From contig WPIO01000208.1 of assembly GCA_009760855.2 (NCBI GenBank), forward strand, positions 180,001 through 244,000: a stretch of 64,000 bases of DNA, written 5' to 3'. Within the stretch, counting starts at the first letter, position 1. The number at the start of each line of letters is the position of its first letter. This document shows, piece by piece, positions 37,617-47,549 of this stretch. The notes below the pieces were generated by a model, which saw nothing but the letters and a program-made list of their open reading frames with translations, had not been told where the DNA came from and ran no database searches. Source of the DNA: Cristatella mucedo. Taxonomy: Eukaryota; Bryozoa; Phylactolaemata; Cristatellidae. The position numbers and the translations under genes were made by a program.

Positions 37617-38165
37617 AATAATAATGATAATAATACACTTGATCAAGCGTCCTCAGAGCACTCAATCTCTCTCCAGGAGCTTTACATTTGCTGTAAAGGC
37701 TACCAGCTGCCTGCGAAGCGTCAACCGCCAGGGTTCGCAACTGACTCGCTGTACAGACCCCGACCAAAGAAGCCTTCTTCGCAAGCTGTCAGCACAGATT
37801 AGCCAATCGCAGACCTACGGCAGCAGTCCAAGGATTCTACTGTACAGTGCTGATTCCTCAACAGCCTGACGCAGTCTGCAGCACGAAAGGCTTTGGCTGC
37901 GATGCTTTGCACCCGCTGTGCCGCGTGTTTGGTACTCGGAAGTGAGCTCCAGGCATTAGGAGCCTACATAGGATACAAACTTACATATAAATAGGATACT
38001 CACATAGGATACAAACTTACATCCGTAGCATACGTACGTAGGAGCATATGAAGGCACGGTCTACAAAGGATTTGAGGTTCGCACAAGGTATAGGTAAACG
38101 ATTAGATAACGAAAAGGGAGGGCTACGACGCTTAGCCCGGTGAGGGTGTAGATCTTGCAAGTAGA
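37617..38165 (-). mobile_element. LINE-A fragments, rearranged
   Basis: Tail and stem-loop at 37617-37700, then foreign sequence, then degraded coding sequence at 37920-38165 (compare the SSLPIPRTNLKSFGDR-like block). The 'aggatacaaacttacat' motif is duplicated near 37971 and 38007. Confidence 0.7.
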
Positions 38166-38459
38166 TCTTGAGAGTAGATCTTGCTGGAGCGAAAGAAGGA
38201 GGAGAAGCTGAACGCTGAAAATGCCGAGCACCGGAAGCTGTCGCTGGGCCGGGTTACCGTGGCTGGCTGGCCGTCCTTGCTTACAAAACAATAGCCAGCG
38301 AGCTTAACTGGCGTGCAAGACGTGAAGTTATTTATTTATATGATTTTTTTTTACTATCCTTACGTAGCGTTACATGAATCACTTTATATTCATTTGAATC
38401 GAGCTCACATCCTCTGCAGTGTGCGTGCCTTTAGTTCTTACAAGCTCGTAGAGCGTTCG

Positions 38460-38605
38460 ATTCACTTTCCGACCGTCTTTATGAAATCCCAGACCTTGAC
38501 GTTTAAAAAGCTCTACCTGCATTTGTTCCTCGCAGCATTTTCTTATCCGAGAGTAATTTCCTCCACGTGCTTACGCGTGCGTGCTAATGATGCAATGCCC
38601 GTTCG
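38460..38605 (+). mobile_element. Possible LINE-A remnant
   Basis: The translation resembles the last LINE-A residues (D-L-x-x-x-K-K-x-L-x-x-H-L-F) and is followed by 'cacgtgcttacgcgtgcg', like the LINE-A 3' region. Very diverged. Confidence 0.4.
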
Positions 38606-38929
38606 CACTAACGCTCGGGCAAGCTAATTATCGAGCCAATATTTGCACACTTACTTCGGAGAGACTACGCAGAGTGCTTCCATAGAGATATAGTTCTCGG
38701 TTATGAGCGTTACGAAACACTGGCACGATTAATCAGCAAGACGATAACTGTTATTTATTATTTGCGAATGATAATACTAAATAACTATTGTTTCGTTATT
38801 AATTAAAATAACATAATAATTATTCTTATTCATGAGGTTTACGAGGAGTCAAGTACGCGACAACCAGCGGCCAAGACAAGCCTTGTAATAGGCAGTCCGA
38901 TGCGCTGCAGGCATTGACGCACCAAAAGC

Positions 38930-41104
38930 TTAGCAGAGCGCCGCTCTAGCCGTCAAGCTCGGCGAGAGTTACTGCACGTCTCGTACCTCTGTTGGGCGCT
39001 CGTAGCTCTCAGTCGCTTTCAATCAGACTTCACCGCGCTAGCGTTACGGAGTTGTCTCGTTCATGCATCGTTGCTATGCGTTGCTGCGAAATTCCGCTGC
39101 TGTCGGCATACGTGATGGTATTGGTGAGGCTCAGGTAAGTAACGAGCTCCGACTCCGAGTCTAGGCGTGCCGCGAATTCATAACGCGTCGGCGGTGGCTA
39201 GCACCGCCGTTGGCGGCCTAGTTCCGTCGGGACGTGAATGCCGCTAAGCTCGTTTGTAGCAGCTGCACGACGTCTTTCCGCTGTAGTTGTTATTCCCTAC
39301 GACTACTAGGTATGATGGCCGCTGCTCATGGATAATGAGAATCGCCAGGGCACCCGGTACGCTTAAAAGAGGCCTCGACCGAACGTTGCGCCCAAACGTT
39401 ATCGCTTTGTGCCGTAGCAGACAAAGATGAAGTTCGCTAAAGCTCTAACTCGTTTGTACTCAGCGATCCCGGGCGAACTCGCTGAGTCCGGCGAGTTCGC
39501 CCGGCCCGGCGGCGGCGGCGGCGGCGTCAACATCTGACGTCGTCGTCTGGCGGACGCGCGACGACGAGGATATCATTTCAGCTATCATTTCAGCGGCGGT
39601 TGCTATCCGTCAGCCGATCGACTGCAACGCGGCCAGACGCAGCAGGCGTGAACCCGTGCCCTGTTGCGAAAGGGGGAGGGTATTTCGCGGTTTTTCCCCT
39701 GAGATGCCCACTTAACGCCGGTGGAACGCGTGGCTATATATTAGTGCGAAAGAGCAGCTTACGAAAGTTAGGTCGCAGTACGTCGAAGGTAGGGCAGCGG
39801 ACGCAAGCATGCTACGGCGCGACGCTATGGACCTCTCGGGGAGCTTCGCAGAGGCTGCAGGCGGCGGCATCGGCTACGCGAGCAGGTGAGAGAAAAAGCC
39901 ACCGCTTGCTGCTCACGAGCGGCGGTCAGGCGGCCACCAATCAGACGCAGCCACCCGACGGCCACTCGCTCTCAGGCTTCCTCAAACCCAGTGGCGGCGG
40001 CCGAGATAGCTCTAGCGGCGGTCGAGATAGACTGAGTGGCGATCGGGACAGCCCCACGGGAGACACGTGCTGCGGCTGCTGCTGCGAAATGTTCTGCTAT
40101 CGCGACAGTCCCGCCGGTCGGAACTTTGCCGTCGACTGCGAGAATGTCTGATGAGAAACGAGGCGCCCCTTATGCTGAGGATAGTTCGCTACCGGTCACT
40201 CCCAATGCAATTGCTGCGAACCGGCGCCGACGAAGCGAAGCCGCAGCCGAGAGCCGGGCGCCGGCCGCTGTCAGCTCCCGCCCGCAGCCGAGCCGAGAGC
40301 TCGGGCATGAACGGACCTGCCCGCTTGCAGACTTCTCCCTCTACTCGCCAGTGGGTTGGTTGGTATGTCAGTTGGATTTCATTCAAGCCTCTGACGAGAG
40401 TGCAGCCCGGATACGAGCTGCATCGACGCCGCAGAGCGTATTCGCAGTCTGAGCTGCATTTCTTTCCGTCGAAACCGCCGCCCCCTTAAAATTTGTTCGC
40501 CCCTTCCCCCACCACGCCAGCCTCTCACCCGCCCGCGGGCCTTTCAGTCAGCAGCCACCCGTATCCCGGTATGCACTTGAGCTGCGCCCGTAGTTTTTCG
40601 AGTAGTCGGCCACGTGTGGCGCCCGTTCCTTTGCCCGGTCGGCGCGACGATCGTGACGAGTTGAGCGAGAAGTTCGAAGGGGAAACGCGGCCCATTCCGC
40701 AGAGCGCTGGATCGCCCGCCCCGCAGTGGCCGGTTCGTTATCCGCTCGAGGAACAAAATTCGTATACGCCGTTAAATCGAACCGCAGACCACCTTCGGTC
40801 GCTTTGCCTTTATTTCACAAAAGGAAGACGTGAACGGTCGACTAGAAGGAAGAGACAAAGGCATCGCACCGACCCGCCGACCCAAAGGAGCGAAAGCGAG
40901 CCGAAGACACGCGGGTGCAATCCGGTTCGCTGGGCTCCGAGGAAACTGGAGGTCTCTCCCTCCCCCGCCCGAGCCGAGCTCGCGACGACGGCTGTGCCGC
41001 GGGTCACAGTCGGACGAGCTGCTGGCGCGGCTGGCTGTGGCCTCCCGCCGGCGTCGGTCTCGCGATCGCGGCGTCAGCGCTCTAGCGGTCGGTTGGTGGC
41101 GACT
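38930..41104. other. CpG-rich region with several open frames
   Basis: The most CpG-rich part of the window (39470-40320 and 40490-41100), with (GGC)n at 39510-39528. Plus-strand frames at 39600-40151 (183 codons, a C-C-G-C-C-C cluster near its end) and 40493-41149 (218 codons) are Arg/Ala/Pro/Ser-rich, have no recognised domain, and may only reflect base composition. A CpG island with a promoter is one possibility. Confidence 0.35.
39063..39134 (+). CDS. Candidate short first exon with strong donor
   Basis: An ATG at 39063 opens 24 codons that end at a perfect donor (cag|gtaagt), inside the CpG-rich region. It could be the start of a gene running to the right. The phase (0) does not fit the gene C cysteine exon, which needs two bases, so it is not gene C's coding first exon. 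No downstream partner was identified. Confidence 0.2.
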
Positions 41105-41195
41105 GGCTCGAGCCCCGAGGCGTATGTGCAGCGCCTGATTAATGATTAAGTTCTCTTGGGGTGCTATACACATGAATTACATGTTATATATATAT
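41105..41195 (+). mobile_element. SINE-A 3' part
   Basis: 'ggctcgagccccgaggcgta', 'cagcgcctgattaatgatta', 'gttctcttggggtgctatac' and 'atgaattaca', then (TA)n. It carries the LINE-A-like stem-loop clearly. Confidence 0.8.
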
Positions 41196-41229
41196 ATATA
41201 TATATTTATGTATTCTCTACTGGGAGGCT

Positions 41230-41690
41230 AGAAACCCAACCACCCACTCTAGCTCTCGGCTCATCCTCTATGGCTCATCCTCTTCAGCTTTCCTTTCGTC
41301 TGCTAGCTTGTAAAGCCTAGAATTCGCTCTCGACTGAGACCAATTCACACTCCAGATTTCCTGACTTGATTAGGTTTCAAAATAAACTGCACCAATTCGG
41401 TTAGCTAAACTCTAAGCTGCTCTTTACAGCATCGGCTCCGTTGGTCAGAATATCCCTGCATGTGCTTATGCTTGCTCCCACTGTTTATGTTATCGTTAGG
41501 CAATCTACGTATTGGCATTCCAGTATGTGTAAGTGCCTAAACAAGTGACTAAACAGAGTCCTCCTCAGAAACAACGCGTTTGTCTTATTATTTTTATTAT
41601 CGTTATTTACTGATGCGACCATGAAAGTGCCTAGAAAGAGATTCACGTCGCTTGTGGTGCTACATATTAATTTATATTTCTGTTGCTATA
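41230..41690 (+). mobile_element. Degraded LINE-A 3' end
   Basis: Weak translation similarity to the LINE-A end (C-L-V-K-P-R-I-R-S then P-D-L-I-R-F-Q-N-K-L-H), then 'gtgcttatgcttgctcccac' and a stem-loop-like 'gtgcctagaaagagatt' near 41628. Confidence 0.5.
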
Positions 41691-42244
41691 AGTTGGCCTA
41701 CTTTCAAAAGGCAACATATCAGAAAATAAGGCCTGTTTCGGCGAAGAAACGGTTGCTAAGGTATTTTGAACTTGTGTGACATCGCATCTAGATTACTCCA
41801 CTAATTAGCTTTGCTCGTTACCCCTGTCCTGTGCCCTTAGTCGACCGCTACTGGTGCCAAATTACTTAATTAATTAGCTTTGCTGTTCAATGTCGAGCTC
41901 CGAATCGACTTCCGGATCCTCTGCTGTGCTTAAGCTTTTCTTCATAGCTGTGCCACAGCCCCACCCACCCGACCTCTTTGCTTTTTTAGTATGACTCGCA
42001 CAGCCCACCATAGCCGGCTTCCGGTCGTCTTGCAATTGCTTGCACTAAATTTAAAATCTTTGGAATCAACCTTTTATTTAGTAGGCACCAAAGTATGCAG
42101 GTTGCGGCAGCTTCTGTGGCCACCTGTATTGACGTGGCATCACTTGATATTAACTAAGGACACACCTGCTCCTGCACAGCTTTCATGAAAGCTAGTGAAC
42201 TCGTCTCTTTCTGCTAGGTTTTTTGCCTGCTGATGGTGCAGTGT
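41691..42244. other. Unassigned sequence
   Basis: Nothing recognised. Confidence 0.35.
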
Positions 42245-42710
42245 ATTGTAATGCATCTTCTTCTGCAAACTCCACAAAGCTGAGTGTGTGTTACGCAGGA
42301 GAGTTTTCCAGTTTTCAGCAGCTCATTCCAAGGCTAAGTGGCTTTCAGTGTGCATGCCGTAGTCAATAGACGTTATCTCGTAATGCGAATAGAAATTGAG
42401 AGGAACAGCTGAGTCGGAAGGGCACCAGTGAAATTGAGTAGAACGCAAGTGGCAAATCAGTAAAGCTGGTAAGTACTCGCCACAGTGGGCAGCAGGAGAG
42501 TAGATGCTGTTGCAATAGGTATGGTAGAAGCGCCTTAAACAGTCTAGGAGCTGCAGCACAAAAGCTTCAGTTGTTGCAGTCTGTAAGCATAGTAATTCAA
42601 CAGCTAATTCAGTGCACGACACCTGGCATGCTATTAACTCGTGGTTATGGCTGCTCTTGCAGAGAGCTTTTGATGCATGTGGACAGGGATCTGTCATGTT
42701 GAGGAGCTGT
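42245..42710 (-). mobile_element. LINE-B 3' fragment upstream of gene C
   Basis: Diverged minus-strand copy: 'aactccacaaagctgagtgtg', 'gctaagtggctttcagtgtgc', 'gtagtcaatagacg', then coding remnants. A tRNA-like SINE head may follow at 42757-42822 (gggttcgag B-box-like), ending just before the gene C acceptor. Confidence 0.7.
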
Positions 42711-42843
42711 ACATACAATTTAAAGTATTACTATAATTATTAGTCCTCACTTCCAGGTCTGGCTCACGTGACTGACAGCTGCTGGAGGCTCGAAAGTTTG
42801 AGGGTTCGAGTGCTGACGATCATTGTATCTTCTTTCTTTACAG

Positions 42844-43103
42844 ATGCTTTTCTGTCCTGCTCGTTGCTGCAATTCTGACCACGATTCTCAGATCGACTGA
42901 AGCACTTCCGGCTGTGTGCAGCTCCGACAGAGTTAGCTGTAACCTCGAGGCAGCGACTGCTGTGTGCAAATCTGCTGTCAAGGCCACGCCTGCTCCTGCC
43001 GGACATTTCGGCTGCTACTGCAGAGATGGCATGGCGCACAACTGCTCCGATCTATGCTTGCAGCCTGCAGCCACGGCTGGTGAATGCGAGGCGATCTGTC
43101 GAG
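42844..43103 (+). CDS. Gene C, signal-peptide and cysteine-rich ectodomain exon
   Basis: First recognised exon of gene C, with the clearest splice signals in the family. The acceptor has a strong pyrimidine tract (tatcttctttctttacag). One base completes a codon, then a signal-like core (VLLVAAILTTIL), then the ectodomain with nine cysteines: C-x6-C-x8-C-x15-C-Y-C-R-D-G-x4-C-x3-C-x9-C-x3-C-R, and a phase-1 donor (cgag|gtaaag). There is no in-frame Met in the exon, so the initiator must lie upstream in an exon I could not find. Predicted type I surface protein; function unknown. The donor is followed at once by a GGCAGA repeat. Confidence 0.75.
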
Positions 43104-43163
43104 GTAAAGGCAGGCAGAGGCAGAGGCAGAGGCAGGCAGAGGCAGAGGCAGGCAGAGGCAGAG
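43104..43163. repeat. GGCAGA-type tandem repeat at the gene C donor
   Basis: About nine units of ggcaga or ggca starting three bases inside the intron. Confidence 0.9.
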
Positions 43164-44141
43164 ACTTTTCGAGCAGCCCAGCCCAGACAAATCTAATTTT
43201 GAGGCAGCAGCACTGGATAGCGACATCTGCAGCAATCATAGCAAAGTTGACTCGTCGTCCACCGCTGTCTGCATGAGCTGCGGATGGAGTGCACAATGGC
43301 TGGCCACTGCTTACTAGCCTGAGTTTGTCTGGCAGCCTCATAGCTATCACTAGCAACGAGGCTGCCAGCAATGTGTAGTAGCCGATTTGTACTTCCTTTC
43401 TTCGGCCTTGATGATATTTGGCGATGAGGCCGAGCATCAAGTAGACGTGTCATCAGTTTCAATCATCTGCAACGGAGCAGCTCTCGGGCTAGCCGTGATA
43501 TTAGCCCTTGCCTTAGTGGATCTGACTAGGGTACCAGGAGCAACCGTAGCGGCGGACTAGCCAAGAAGAATTGGGTAGGGGGACACATTAGTTAAACCGG
43601 TAGCGGAGCGAGGCGTCAGTTGACAGCGAGATCTGCTCAGGTTAGAATGGAGCTTGGGTAGACAAAGAGCGGTCAGGATGTGTGGTCCGACTACTGTGCT
43701 CCACTAGACAAAGAGCGAAAGGATGGCAAGCTGGCTGAGGAGCCATCTAATAAATTACAGGCAGATGCGAATAGGCCGATGACGGACACCGAGAGCTAGG
43801 GTCCGACAAAAATAGCAGGTACGCTCAAGGTCAAGAGGCTGGGAGAGAGAGATACAAACGAGACGACTGACAGAGCTCAGGGCTGCAGCTTGGTAGTCAA
43901 TGCGAGACTACGCTTCGAGAGCACGAGAGACAAACCTACGGCGACGAACAGCTAAGTGCAACTTAGACTGTGCAGTTGTGTTCTGCCGGCTACTCAGTTA
44001 GCTGCTCGTATCTTGGGGTGCTGTAGCAACCCGCCTTCGCAATCGCTAGCGACTCGCGCATAGGTTAGTGTATTATACGCTGGCTTCGGAAGTTCGCTCA
44101 GTTAACTCCGTCGGTCCGGTGCACGCCGCCCCGTAAAGCGC
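43164..44141. other. Gene C intron, unassigned
   Basis: No exon or element recognised. Confidence 0.4.
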
Positions 44142-44399
44142 TTGCGCCGGCGCATAACCACTACTAACAGGCCCACAATAAACTATTGCTTTCGGCACCC
44201 AGTTGTGGCCGCCTGTGTTTTAACCGTGCTGCAGCACTGCATCACACAGTGCACCAGTAGAGAACCGGGGGACGAGCTTCTGCGCGGTTACACATCTGCT
44301 GAATGTGCCCAGCTATGGCTGCAAGGGCAACCACGACCTCGATCTTCTCCCGGCTGCATTTCATGCTTATGCTGCTTCGGGTTGGCTACCTATTCTTGA
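44142..44399 (+). CDS. Open frame in the gene C intron, possible extra exon
   Basis: After an acceptor-like 'tttcggcacccag' (about 44202) a frame with two bases of lead-in runs to a TGA. It has eight cysteines, including C-I-S-C-L-C-C near the end. The phase fits the gene C cysteine exon, so it could be an alternative 3' exon giving a soluble product. The cysteine pattern does not match the domain, and chance is a real alternative. Confidence 0.25.
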   Translation: MRRRITTTNRPTINYCFRHPVVAACVLTVLQHCITQCTSREPGDELLRGYTSAECAQLWLQGQPRPRSSPGCISCLCCFGLATYS

Positions 44400-44912
44400 C
44401 CGACTACAAGATTGCTGACTGACTAAAGGTTTCGTGGCTGCTGTAGACCTGTTCACGTATGCATGCATTTGTCTGTGCTTGACTGTGCATGTCTGCTTGC
44501 ATAGTTGTACGCATGAATGCTTGTCTGCTTGAGAGTGCCCTTTCCTTAACGTGCCCTATGCATTCTTGTGTGCATAGGCATGCATGCATGCATAAGTTTC
44601 TGTTAGTCTCTTGTGTGTGTGTGCAGGTGTGTGCATGCATGTGCCTGCCTGCGGGTGTGTGAGTGTATGTGTGAGTGGGCATAGCATGTGTGAGCCAGCA
44701 CTCACATGAGCACATATATGGGTTTATGAATTCGTTATGTGTGTGTATGAGTCGAGCACTCTAGTGGGGATGCATATTGGTTTCCGCATGCATTTGAGTG
44801 TGTTCACACTTGTATAAATATGCGGTTTGCTTTCTGCTCGGATTTGCCTAAAAATCTGCGCCGACACATCTTGGCAGTCCCTCTCTGACGTCCCAGATCT
44901 ACGTCGTTGCAG

Positions 44913-45097
44913 ACTACCATCACCGCTGCGTGACAGTGTCTACAAAGCAGCCAGCTCTGGCTTATGGTGGTCCAGCAGATCCAGCAACGATAAACCTGGC
45001 CATCATATTGACTGTGTTCTTCTGTGTGATTGGGGGCATGGTGGTATTCAGTGTTATCCAGTGGCGTTTACTCAACAGAACACTCGCTGCCATGTAA
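44913..45097 (+). CDS. Gene C, transmembrane exon and stop
   Basis: Acceptor 'ctacgtcgttgcag', then two bases (AC) that complete an Asp codon with the G left by the cysteine exon. It encodes a linker ending P-A-D-P-A-T, one transmembrane helix (LAIILTVFFCVIGGMVVFSV) and Q-W-R-L-L-N-R-T-L-A-A-M. The reading then meets TAA at 45095-45097, which overlaps a perfect donor (cat|gtaagt). The transcript could therefore either stop here or splice on; splicing to the next acceptor (45397) adds only about a dozen codons before a stop. The W-R-L after the helix matches gene B. Confidence 0.75.
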
Positions 45098-45835
45098 GTT
45101 TAAGCTTAGAGGATGTCAAACTACGTAAGTTTCGCCTCCCCTCACCGTCGTGCTGTTGATGCCAGCCACCGATTCTCTTTGTCACAGCGGCCGTGCGGCT
45201 GCCTTCAATCATGTATCCCTGATGACTTAACGACCTTGAACCTGCATCCCGAGCTAGAGAGCACTTGGCTGAATGCTCCATGCTCAGCACCGACCACAAT
45301 TTACCCAAGGCCCCAAGCAATCTGGCTAAGCCATGCATGTGGTTTGGTTTGCATGCAAGTCCGGACATGCTTAGTTAATTCATTCATTTTATGGCAGGCA
45401 AGCGACGCCAGCACTGCAGCCAGGACTCGCCATGACATAAGCAAGGCAGCTGAAGACTTGTTGACTGTAGACTCGCTGGCATGTAAGTTTCGCCTCCTCT
45501 TGCCGTCGTGCTGTTGATGCCAGCCACCGATTGTCTTTGTCGCAGCCGTGTGGCTGCATTCAAGCAAGTACCCGGGATGACCTAACGACCTTGAACCTGC
45601 AGCTGAGCTAGAGAGCACATGGCTGAATGCTCGACACTGAGCACCGAGTGAAATTTACCACCATCCCCTAGCAACGTGGCTAAGCCGTGCATGTGGTTTG
45701 GATTGTATGCAAGTCCGGACATGCATAGCTATTTCGCTCGTTTCATTGCAGCTTAGCAAGGTTAGCACTACAGCCAGGACTCGGCATCACTCTACCAGTG
45801 ACTGAACCTTGACCCCATGGCTAATTTCCCTGCTC
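45092..45835. repeat. Tandem duplication of about 360 bp, two copies
   Basis: The block starting at the 'ctcgctgccatgtaagttt' exon end recurs from about 45475 ('ctcgctggcatgtaagtttc'). Both copies share 'cgtcgtgctgttgatgccag', 'gaacctgca...gagctagagagca', and 'catgtggtttgg'. The unit carries a splice donor and an acceptor-like 'ggcag' or 'tgcag', so it duplicates the 3' exon edge of gene C. Confidence 0.85.
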
Positions 45836-45953
45836 TGACCTCTTTGCTGCTTGAGCTGCAGGCGAGCAGCAGATACATGTCTAATCAGTAGTGTGGCAAG
45901 GCGAGAGCCGGGGAACACACTCAACTTGAAGAGTTCGCTAAGCACTGGCCGCC

Positions 45954-46358
45954 TTGCCATCACCACCTACGTTGAGCGAAGGTAAAATGAGCTCTGCCTG
46001 CCAGTGGCTACTTTGCTTTGCTTTTTGCTTTGCTTTTTGCTTTGCTTTTTGCTTTGCTTTTTGCTTTGCTTTTTGCTTTGCTTTTTGCTTTGCTTTTTGC
46101 TTTGCCACTGCATCAAGGACGTCGCCCGACCGGCGTCGTGCACGCCCGACGAAACCGATACCACCTTCGCCGGTGCTTTCCGGCAACAAAGTCACGTCTT
46201 CACCAGGTCGCAACCAGCTCTCCATTGGTGCTGCAGCTGATGCTGCTGCTGCTTGTCCACAGTACTCCAGGGTACTCCAGAGGCACGCTACACAGGCCGG
46301 CACTGCCTCCTGGACATTGACCTGCCATTATGGCCATGGACAAATGCTCATAGCGTAG
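45954..46358 (+). other. Open frame containing a minisatellite
   Basis: 134-codon frame crossing the 12-bp array at 46012-46104, then a Pro/Arg/Ser-rich segment (RARPTKPIPPSPVLSGNKV) to a TAG. The segment after the array could be an alternative cytoplasmic exon of gene C, with the pyrimidine-rich array before it, but no phase argument fixes this. Confidence 0.25.
46012..46104. repeat. 12-bp minisatellite (ctttgctttttg)n
   Basis: Almost eight perfect units. A unit length divisible by three keeps several frames open on both strands (Phe-Cys-Phe-Ala or Lys-Gln-Lys repeats), which are artefacts. Confidence 0.97.
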
Positions 46359-46569
46359 CCTGTGCTCTGCTGGATGGGATCGCTCGGTGTTGAGTTCGGA
46401 CGAAATGACAAGCATGCCTCAGTGCGGTCTCCGCCGGTTGCATGATGCCGAACCGGTATGAATGCCAATTGCTTAAATGTAACTATCCTTAAACGTTACT
46501 TGGCAGGTAGTTGATTTACTCTTTATAATCAATAAAAACAGAAAATACAGTAGCTGATTCAATTGTTCC

Positions 46570-46718
46570 GTGTGCATGATGGCAGAAGAGCTTTAACAGC
46601 TCCCACCACCACTTGCAGTGTGCAATTGAAGAGCTCGAACCCATTGAAGGACTCAAACCCACGACCGGAATCATGAAGAGCAAGCATCTCGCCACTAGGC
46701 TAAGGCTAGGCAGAGCTA
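46570..46718 (-). mobile_element. SINE-B copy
   Basis: Minus-strand copy: 'gatggcagaagagctttaac', 'caccaccacttgcagtgtgc', 'ctcaaacccacgacc', 'agagcaagcatctcgccact'. It sits within the tail exon of tandem unit 1 (U1). Confidence 0.75.
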
Positions 46719-46919
46719 AGACGCTAAGAGCCCGTTTTTCTAGAGATTCAGCCTCGAGGTCGACCTTCACCTCTCGCGAGGTAGGCGCGGCCGTCGTGCT
46801 CCTCGTGGCTCTCGTGGCTGCCACGCCCACATCGGCAGCAGCAGCCTCGTCCGTCCTGGCCTCTTCGACTTTCTTGATGACGGGTCCGTCGGGGAACGTC
46901 TCTCGGTGCAGACGCAAGC
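46719..46919 (-). pseudogene. Tail exon of tandem unit 1 (U1), copy of the gene D tail
   Basis: Paralogue of 57846-58351. An acceptor (ttttggtgcgccatag) is followed by two bases and the open frame R-L-H-R-E-T-F-P-D-G-P-V-I-K-K-V-E, then an Ala-rich part and S-R-E-V-K-V-D-L-E-A-E-S-L-E-K-R, after which a SINE-B insertion takes over the 3' side (the frame continues through it to 46516). The exon itself is intact at its acceptor. Its unit has a membrane exon with a premature stop (51241-51404) and no cysteine exon, so the locus is broken. Confidence 0.55.
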
Positions 46920-47541
46920 CTATGGCGCACCAAAAGAATGGGGAGTGCCGCTGCATCTCGCTCAGAGCGTCAGCTCCGAACCGGCTAGGAAGGCGAGAAA
47001 AAGTTGCCTTGGCTGCACTGATGCCCCACCGAGACTTTGTTAATTAGCCTCGAAGGTCAACTGAGCTTGTGCTAGCTTGGCAAACCTAACAACTGATCCC
47101 CAATTCTTCCTTTTTGTTAAACGAACGCCCCGACCAAGAAATATTTGTGAGTTTTTAAGGCAAAGCACGGGTTTAGATTTAACTTCAGAGGCCTCTATGT
47201 AACCGGGAAGCATTTCCCAGAGAATTGGCAGCAGTTTGATTTTCTTGCTTCCTTTCTGCCGGTTAGCGATTTGCTCAGTTGCTGATTATTTGATAGGGAT
47301 ATCTGCCAGCTGCCTATCTCCACACTGTCTGTGCGCTCAAGTGAGTTGAAATTGCTTGATTAACCGATTTTTAAAATAAAGCTAAACTATTAAAATTTTA
47401 ATTTACTCGTCTCTATCCAGGTCTGTGGTTCAGAGCCCTACCGGGCTAGTGCACCACGGCCATCTTAAATAGGCGGTCCTTAAACAGGGCGTGACATAAG
47501 GTACGATTGCCTCAACCATGCGATGGTCAATTTCTGCATCC
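46920..47541. repeat. Duplicated block Y, copy 1, left of the hAT insertion
   Basis: Matches 58430-58948: 'ccaagaaatatttg', 'gctgattatttgat', 'aaaataaa', 'cttaaacagggcgtg', 'cgattgcct'. Non-coding intron-like sequence of the gene D duplication. Confidence 0.8.
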
Positions 47542-47549
47542 CTTTAGAA
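47542..47549. repeat. Target-site duplication, left (ctttagaa)
   Basis: Matches ctttacaa at 50254-50261 at seven of eight positions. The paralogous empty site at 58949-58956 reads ctttaaaa. Confidence 0.85.

Noticed and set aside
45938-46303. Lys/Gln-repeat protein on the minus strand
   Set aside because: Product of the 12-bp minisatellite read in the opposite direction.
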